A stretch of DNA of 64,000 nucleotides from NCBI RefSeq assembly GCF_000788395.1, contig NZ_CP009888.1, positions 1,136,001 through 1,200,000 on the forward strand, given 5' to 3'. The notes under the pieces are model-generated. The model made no database searches. It was not told where the DNA came from and saw only the letters and a list, made by a program, of their open reading frames with translations. Below, in pieces: positions 59,129 to 64,000 of this stretch; the first letter of the stretch is position 1, and each line of letters begins with the position of its first letter. The stretch is from Pseudoalteromonas piratica (GTDB lineage: Bacteria > Pseudomonadota > Gammaproteobacteria > Enterobacterales > Alteromonadaceae). The translations under genes and the position numbers were made by a program.

Positions 59129-59324
59129 GGTTGTTACATTAAATACTAATACAGATAAGTTTCATCAATGTACCGTTTTGCGGCTTTGTAATGCAATTAA
59201 TTGAAACTAAAAAGTACAGGATATGGCTTGATTTGAAATAAATTTTTATTGTTAAAACATTATGTAATTAATTATCCAAGATATACTATGGTTATATTCA
59301 ATCTTTTAATTATGTGAATATTTA

Positions 59325-61145
59325 ATGTCAGCAGTGTATATTTCACTGATCGCAATGTTTTCAGTTGCTGCTCAGTGGCTTGCATGGATTTTTAAAGTAC
59401 CAGCAATTCTCTTTTTACTTATTACAGGCCTGTTGCTTGGACCTGGGTTTAATGTCATTGATCCTGATGCTTTATTTGGTGACTTGTTATTTCCGGTTAT
59501 TTCTTTAGCAGTTGCTGTAATACTTTTCGAAGGTGCATTGACCCTGCATTTTAGAGAGCTGAAGGGGCTCGAGAAAGTAGTACGTAACTTATGTTCAATC
59601 GGAATGTTGGCTTCGTTTATTGTGATAGGCTGTGCGGGCTACTTTGTACTGGGTTTAGATTGGCGAGTGGCTGCCGTACTTGGGGCAGTGTTAGTCGTTA
59701 CTGGTCCCACTGTGATTGCACCTTTGTTGAACGCGATGAGACCAGATAAAGATGTCGACAAAGTTTTGCGCTGGGAGGGTATTGTTATTGACCCTATTGG
59801 TGCATTGTTCGCCGTATTAGTATTTGAAGCGGTAATGCTTACGGGGCAAGAGAGCATATTTAACCATACCTTAGGTGCATTATTTATGACCCTGTTAGTT
59901 GGGTTATCACTAGGGGTATTTGCTGGGTGGTTTACAAGTTTGCTGATCCGCCGTCAATGGTTGCCCTTTGAATTACACAAATTTGGCATCTTAGCGTTAG
60001 TGTTGGCTACATTTAGTGTGTCTAATTATCTCAGCCATGAATCGGGTCTACTCGCTGTAACTGTGTTTGGCATTTGGCTGGCTAACCAAGATGATCTAGA
60101 AATAGATGCAGTGCTTGAATTTAAAGAAGATCTTTCGATGATCTTAATCTCAAGCTTATTTATTTTACTGGCAGCACGTCTTCATATAGATGACATTAAG
60201 CAATTAGGCCCCAGTGTACTTATTTTTATGGCATTTGTGCTCTTTGTCGCACGACCACTTTCTATTTTGTTGTCGACTTTTGGTTCTGATTTAAATTATC
60301 GAGCCCGTGCATTATTAAGTTGGATCGCTCCGCGCGGTATTGTGGCCGCTGCGGTAGGCTCTGTTTTCGCGTTAAGTATGGTTAAAGCAGGTGTGCCCAC
60401 TTCTGAAAAACTTGTGCCACTGATCTTTACCGTGATTATTGTTACTGTTGTTTTACAAAGCTTAACGGCAGTACCGTTAACCAAATTGTTGAAGTTACGT
60501 CAACCTGAGCCTTCAACCATACTGATTATTGGTGCTAACCATGTGGCGCGTGAAGTCGCAAAAGGGCTAAATGATATCGGTGTAAGCGTTTATTTATCCG
60601 ATCCTGCTTGGGAAAACTGCAAAATGGCGCGCATGGATGGGCTATCTTGTTATTACGGCAACCCTCAATCTGAACATGCTGAACGCTATTTACCGCTTAC
60701 AGATATTAGCAAGGTACTCGGTTTGTCACCAAACCGACATTACAATGCACTAGGTATCCAGCATTTTTCGCATTTAATTGGTGTCGATAAGGTATTTTCG
60801 CTTAAGTCATCAGATGCACATGCTAAAGCAAATAAAGACAGTGCTACTTTCTTATCAAGACAGAACTTGTTTGCACACGATGCTACTTTTGCCAAGTTAT
60901 CGGGGATGATTGCAAAAGGCGGCAAGGTGAGTGCAACACGTATTGCTGATGCCTTTACTTGGCAAGATTATTTAGATGTCAATAAAGATGCAATTCCGCT
61001 ATTTATATGGCGCCAGCAACAATTTATCGTGCCTGTCCAAATTGATGGTGGGCAAGTGCCTGAGGAAGGTGATTCGGTTATTGCCTTACAACCAGCTAAA
61101 ATGTCAATTTTAAAAGAAGCTCAAGTTACTCAGACGGCTAATTAA
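59325..61145 (+). CDS. CPA1-type cation:proton antiporter with TrkA-N-like C-terminus
   Basis: 606 residues. About 12 membrane segments fill 1-390 (AVYISLIAMFSVAAQWLAW, VIGCAGYFVLG, FGIWLANQ). The family ion site is seen as VVTGPTVIAPLLNAM and IVIDPIGALFAVLVFE, with WIAPRGIVAAAVGSVFAL later. Residues about 395-500 look like a nucleotide-binding TrkA-N/RCK domain (TILIIGANHVAREVAKGL, YGNPQSEHAERYL). It should exchange Na+ or K+ for protons across the inner membrane. The next gene starts 18 bases later. Confidence 0.9.
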   Translation: MSAVYISLIAMFSVAAQWLAWIFKVPAILFLLITGLLLGPGFNVIDPDALFGDLLFPVISLAVAVILFEGALTLHFRELKGLEKVVRNLCSIGMLASFIVIGCAGYFVLGLDWRVAAVLGAVLVVTGPTVIAPLLNAMRPDKDVDKVLRWEGIVIDPIGALFAVLVFEAVMLTGQESIFNHTLGALFMTLLVGLSLGVFAGWFTSLLIRRQWLPFELHKFGILALVLATFSVSNYLSHESGLLAVTVFGIWLANQDDLEIDAVLEFKEDLSMILISSLFILLAARLHIDDIKQLGPSVLIFMAFVLFVARPLSILLSTFGSDLNYRARALLSWIAPRGIVAAAVGSVFALSMVKAGVPTSEKLVPLIFTVIIVTVVLQSLTAVPLTKLLKLRQPEPSTILIIGANHVAREVAKGLNDIGVSVYLSDPAWENCKMARMDGLSCYYGNPQSEHAERYLPLTDISKVLGLSPNRHYNALGIQHFSHLIGVDKVFSLKSSDAHAKANKDSATFLSRQNLFAHDATFAKLSGMIAKGGKVSATRIADAFTWQDYLDVNKDAIPLFIWRQQQFIVPVQIDGGQVPEEGDSVIALQPAKMSILKEAQVTQTAN

Positions 61146-61163
61146 AAACGAAGGAGATAGTCT

Positions 61164-61895
61164 ATTTTTCGTTTATTGGTATTTACCACTGCTATAGGTT
61201 TTTTTACAAGCCTATATGCCAGTGAAAAAGTAGTTATTTCGGTTGTCACAGAAGAGTGGCGACCGTTTAATTATACCAATGAAAAGGGGGATATTGTTGG
61301 CCGCTCTACTGCAAAGGTAAAAGCCATTCTTGATAGCCTCAACTACGATTACCATATCCGAAGTTACCCATGGACTAGGGCAATGGATAAAGCCAAACGG
61401 AATGAAAATACGTTAATTTATTCTATTTTCAGAACGCCAGAGAGAGAGGCTTCTTATCAGTGGGTGTGCCCCTTAATTGCACCCGTTAAAGTGTATCTCT
61501 TTCACTTATCAAAACGCACAGATATCAACTTGGCATCCTTGGAAGATGCCAAACAATATACTACCTCTGTTGGACGACAAGCCCGAAGCCATGAGTTTTT
61601 ACTTAACCAAGGATTTAAAGAAGGTGTAAATTTGGATGTGACAGCTGATCCAGATGCAGAGATGCGCACTTTTCTGGCGGGGAGAGTTGACTTTTTAGTG
61701 CAAACTGAATGGGAAATGTCGGAATCACTCAAAGCAAGTAAGCTTAATTATGAAGCTGTTACACGGAGTATTGAGGTTACCAGCCTAAATGAACGTCAAG
61801 CATGTATGGCCTTTAGTAGAAATACCGACAAAAGAATCGTTGCTGAAGTACAACAGGCGTTAGAAGAATACAACGCAAAATATGGTTTGCAGTAG
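61164..61895 (+). CDS. Periplasmic solute-binding-protein-family protein, probable AUU start
   Basis: About 243 residues. The SBP_bac_3-like fold starts KVVISVVTEEWRPFNYTNE and includes RSYPWTRAMDKAKRNE and VDFLVQTEWEM. No ABC permease is nearby, so it may be a stand-alone sensor-like protein, a type common in Alteromonadales. Start choice: a perfect AAGGAGA lies at 61151-61157, and the codon seven bases on, in frame, is ATT (61164), giving the signal peptide FRLLVFTTAIGFFTSLYA with the needed Arg. The TTG at 61176 has poor spacing and yields no basic residue. Confidence 0.75.
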   Translation: MFRLLVFTTAIGFFTSLYASEKVVISVVTEEWRPFNYTNEKGDIVGRSTAKVKAILDSLNYDYHIRSYPWTRAMDKAKRNENTLIYSIFRTPEREASYQWVCPLIAPVKVYLFHLSKRTDINLASLEDAKQYTTSVGRQARSHEFLLNQGFKEGVNLDVTADPDAEMRTFLAGRVDFLVQTEWEMSESLKASKLNYEAVTRSIEVTSLNERQACMAFSRNTDKRIVAEVQQALEEYNAKYGLQ

Positions 61896-62021
61896 CATTA
61901 CATCAGGTTCGCAGGCGTGTAATAAAAGTTAATTTTTCGCTACAAGTTATTGGCAATAATACGCTAAATGCGTAAGCTTATAACAAGTTGTTAATTTGAT
62001 TATGATTTGGTTAAAACATCA

Positions 62022-64000
62022 ATGGTAAAGGTAAGCAATTTTTTGCTTTTTTTAGTGTTTTTATTTGCATTTATTTCACCTGAAACAAATGCAAATTCTG
62101 CAACCTGTATTTTGCTCAAACAGCAGATGAGCACGTACCAGAATAGTAAAACTCATCCGACTTATCGCCGAGCGCAACGAGACTATGAGCGTTTTTGTAA
62201 TCAACCAGAGCCTACTAAAACTGTTGATAAAACTACTGTTGAATCTAATCCACAAAAATCATCACCGATTTCTGAGCCTACCCTTACAGAACAAGAAAAA
62301 CAGTTGGCGCAACAAAAATTTGAAGAAATTGAGGCTGAATTAAAAGCGAAGCAGCAGGCTGAGGCCGCAGCTAATGAAGCTCAGAAAATAGAGCAAAACC
62401 CTATACAACCTTCAGAAAAAATGGAAACTAAACCTGCGACTTCTGAAGTTGCAACAGTAACGCCAAAACAGCAACCTAAACCATCGCCAGTTCAATGGCA
62501 GAACCAAGCAGCTGAAGAACAAACTACGTTACTTGATGCCATGATGCTGCCGATTATTATGTTGTTGGTTGTGCTTGTAGCTATTTTTATTTATGTGAAA
62601 TTTGTACGCGCTCGCATGGATGAAATAAAAGAAAAAGCCCAAGAGATGTCAAAAGAGATTGTGGCAGCAGGTAAAAAAGCAGCGGAAAAGAAAAAGGCTA
62701 AACCAGCAAAAGGTGAGCTTGATCCTGATTTATACTTCCGCCGAATCCGTATAGAGGTTTCTTTACCTAGTGGGAAAGATGTAATGCTCGATAGTATTAT
62801 TGCTTCGCAATTTGGTATTTTTGTAGTACTAGGTCAGAAGCAGCGAGGAGCAATTATTGGCAGTGCGACTTTACCTGATTGGAAAGAGCAGGTCGGTGAA
62901 GAGCTTGTTCCTTTTGAAAGTCCCTTAAATCTTGTTAATCAGTGTTGCCATGCTGTGAGCCAAATTATTGAGTTGAGTTCGGAGATTGAACCGATCGTTG
63001 CATTTAATGATATGGCAGTATTTAAATCACAGTTTCCTATTGCGGTTATGCATAAAAAGAAGGTAAATACTTATATTCTGGGCTTTAAAGAACTTAAGTA
63101 TAGTGATGACCAAGTTGATGAATGGCTTGCAAAAATTGATGATTACATTGCTGCAAGAGCTGAGCAAAAACGTCTAGCAGAAGAGCAAGAAAGGCAGCAA
63201 AACCTAAACCGAAATAACAACTCAGAACAGTTAGCTGCATCACCTATGCCCCCTCCATCTGAGCTGAATACTGCTGAATCGTCTCAAGAAGCCGAAACAA
63301 CATCCTACCCAGAGCCGGGCTCCTACCAAGATTCAGTATCTGAAATAGCGCCTGATAATCAAGACGTGCATCGTGCTGAAGAGCAGGAAAAACCTGTAGT
63401 TGACCATATTGCTGAGCTTGATGCGATTTTAAATAAGGCAAAAGAATTCACCGAAAAGCTTGATAACATTAGTTCAACATCGAGTTCAGCTTCCGATGAA
63501 TTAGATAACGAACAGCCCGTTGAGTCCTCAGACTTTTCAGCTCAGACAGAACTGGATAGTGAGTTTGAAAAGCTCCAAGCGTTAACTTCATCTCAATTGG
63601 ATGAAACGCCAAACAGCGCCATTAATCAAACTTCAGAAGGTATTCCTGAGAGTAGCGAGAATATTGCTGATGGACTTGAGCAAATGTCGCATACTGACAA
63701 CCCTCAATCGTTTGATAATCCAGATATTCAACAACATAGCCAACAAGTCGATGAGGGTTTTGCAGAAAGCAATTTGGGGTCATCTGATGATTTTGATAAT
63801 CATTTATCGACCATGCAGGATCTTGATGCTGCAAACTTAGAAGATGATATCCAAGCCACTGCTCGCGATTCTTCAACTGATAATGAGCAAAATAACTCAG
63901 ATGAAGAGAATAAAGAAAGCGATAGTTCATTTTCTGAGAGAGAATTTCAAAGCTTTGAGCAAGATGATGCCCTTATAGAGAACATGGTCCCTCACTCTGA
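62022..64000 (+). CDS. NERD-like membrane protein with acidic tail, 3' end missing
   Basis: Open from ATG 62022 to the window edge, over 659 codons. A signal-like segment (NFLLFLVFLFAFISPE) comes first, then a Cys pair (TCILLKQQ and RFCNQ) and a Gln/Glu/Lys-rich stretch. A transmembrane helix (LPIIMLLVVLVAIFIYVKF) lies at about 176-196. Residues about 231-390 resemble a NERD domain: DSIIASQFGIFVVLGQKQ, GAIIGSATLPDWKEQ and LNLVNQCCHAVSQI line up with the usual D, ExK and NPL.Q.xxH segments, but the Glu is not at its usual place (LGQK). A long Ser/Asp/Glu-rich low-complexity tail follows. The rest lies outside the window. Confidence 0.75.
   Translation, partial: MVKVSNFLLFLVFLFAFISPETNANSATCILLKQQMSTYQNSKTHPTYRRAQRDYERFCNQPEPTKTVDKTTVESNPQKSSPISEPTLTEQEKQLAQQKFEEIEAELKAKQQAEAAANEAQKIEQNPIQPSEKMETKPATSEVATVTPKQQPKPSPVQWQNQAAEEQTTLLDAMMLPIIMLLVVLVAIFIYVKFVRARMDEIKEKAQEMSKEIVAAGKKAAEKKKAKPAKGELDPDLYFRRIRIEVSLPSGKDVMLDSIIASQFGIFVVLGQKQRGAIIGSATLPDWKEQVGEELVPFESPLNLVNQCCHAVSQIIELSSEIEPIVAFNDMAVFKSQFPIAVMHKKKVNTYILGFKELKYSDDQVDEWLAKIDDYIAARAEQKRLAEEQERQQNLNRNNNSEQLAASPMPPPSELNTAESSQEAETTSYPEPGSYQDSVSEIAPDNQDVHRAEEQEKPVVDHIAELDAILNKAKEFTEKLDNISSTSSSASDELDNEQPVESSDFSAQTELDSEFEKLQALTSSQLDETPNSAINQTSEGIPESSENIADGLEQMSHTDNPQSFDNPDIQQHSQQVDEGFAESNLGSSDDFDNHLSTMQDLDAANLEDDIQATARDSSTDNEQNNSDEENKESDSSFSEREFQSFEQDDALIENMVPHS

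Noticed and set aside
63244..63930. Antisense and alternate frames near the window end
   Set aside because: They overlap the continuous 62022 frame, which has signal, membrane and domain evidence.

Overview
The window looks like a chromosomal segment of an AT-rich marine gammaproteobacterium, most likely Alteromonadales close to Pseudoalteromonas. This rests on gene content and order (thiC-thiO-thiS-thiG-thiDE-thiF behind a TPP riboswitch; rsgA-psd divergent from orn; TonB/PnuC-type thiamine salvage; GlyGly-CTERM-like tails), not on any database search.

Region 1 (1-9438) is the end of a surface polysaccharide locus: a partial gene, a DUF4214/coiled-coil methyltransferase, two GT4 glycosyltransferases, gmd and an rmd-like gene (GDP-D-rhamnose route), another GT4, and a double methyltransferase carrying a Wzt-C-like domain. 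A decayed IS481-family element (9858-10916) separates it from an opposite-strand radical SAM/SPASM protein whose N-terminus carries the same Wzt-C-like domain.

Region 2 (about 11.2-31.1 kb) is rich in exported proteins: a secreted S74-chaperone fibre protein and a small exported partner, divergent from an FG-GAP/ASPIC protein whose gene overlaps one for a DUF255 thioredoxin-like protein fused to a DsbD-alpha-like domain; then a lipoprotein, a 2642-residue surface protein with an 11-G tract that looks like a phase-variation switch, and GT4, GT2 and DUF2304 genes behind it. I regard this as the most novel part.

Region 3 (31.2-45.1 kb) is housekeeping and cofactor metabolism: a DHH protein, galE, a thioesterase, a thiamine uptake/salvage cluster (TonB receptor, thiamine-binding-like protein, PnuC-type transporter, kinase), a tRNA-Arg, and the riboswitch-controlled de novo thiamine operon. 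The two thiamine blocks are separated by a small HTH gene and a palindromic MITE-like element.

Region 4 (45.3-64 kb) holds a secreted M14 carboxypeptidase, rsgA-psd, orn, four identical tRNA-Gly genes amid degraded copies, prkB, a beta-propeller-like protein, an integrase-like protein without catalytic residues, a second MITE copy, a four-gene oxidoreductase/GNAT/DUF2750/GST operon, a GNAT gene, a short M9-like peptidase, a CPA1 antiporter, a periplasmic binding protein with a probable AUU start, and a long NERD-like membrane protein running off the end. No CRISPR array, rRNA or intact prophage was seen.
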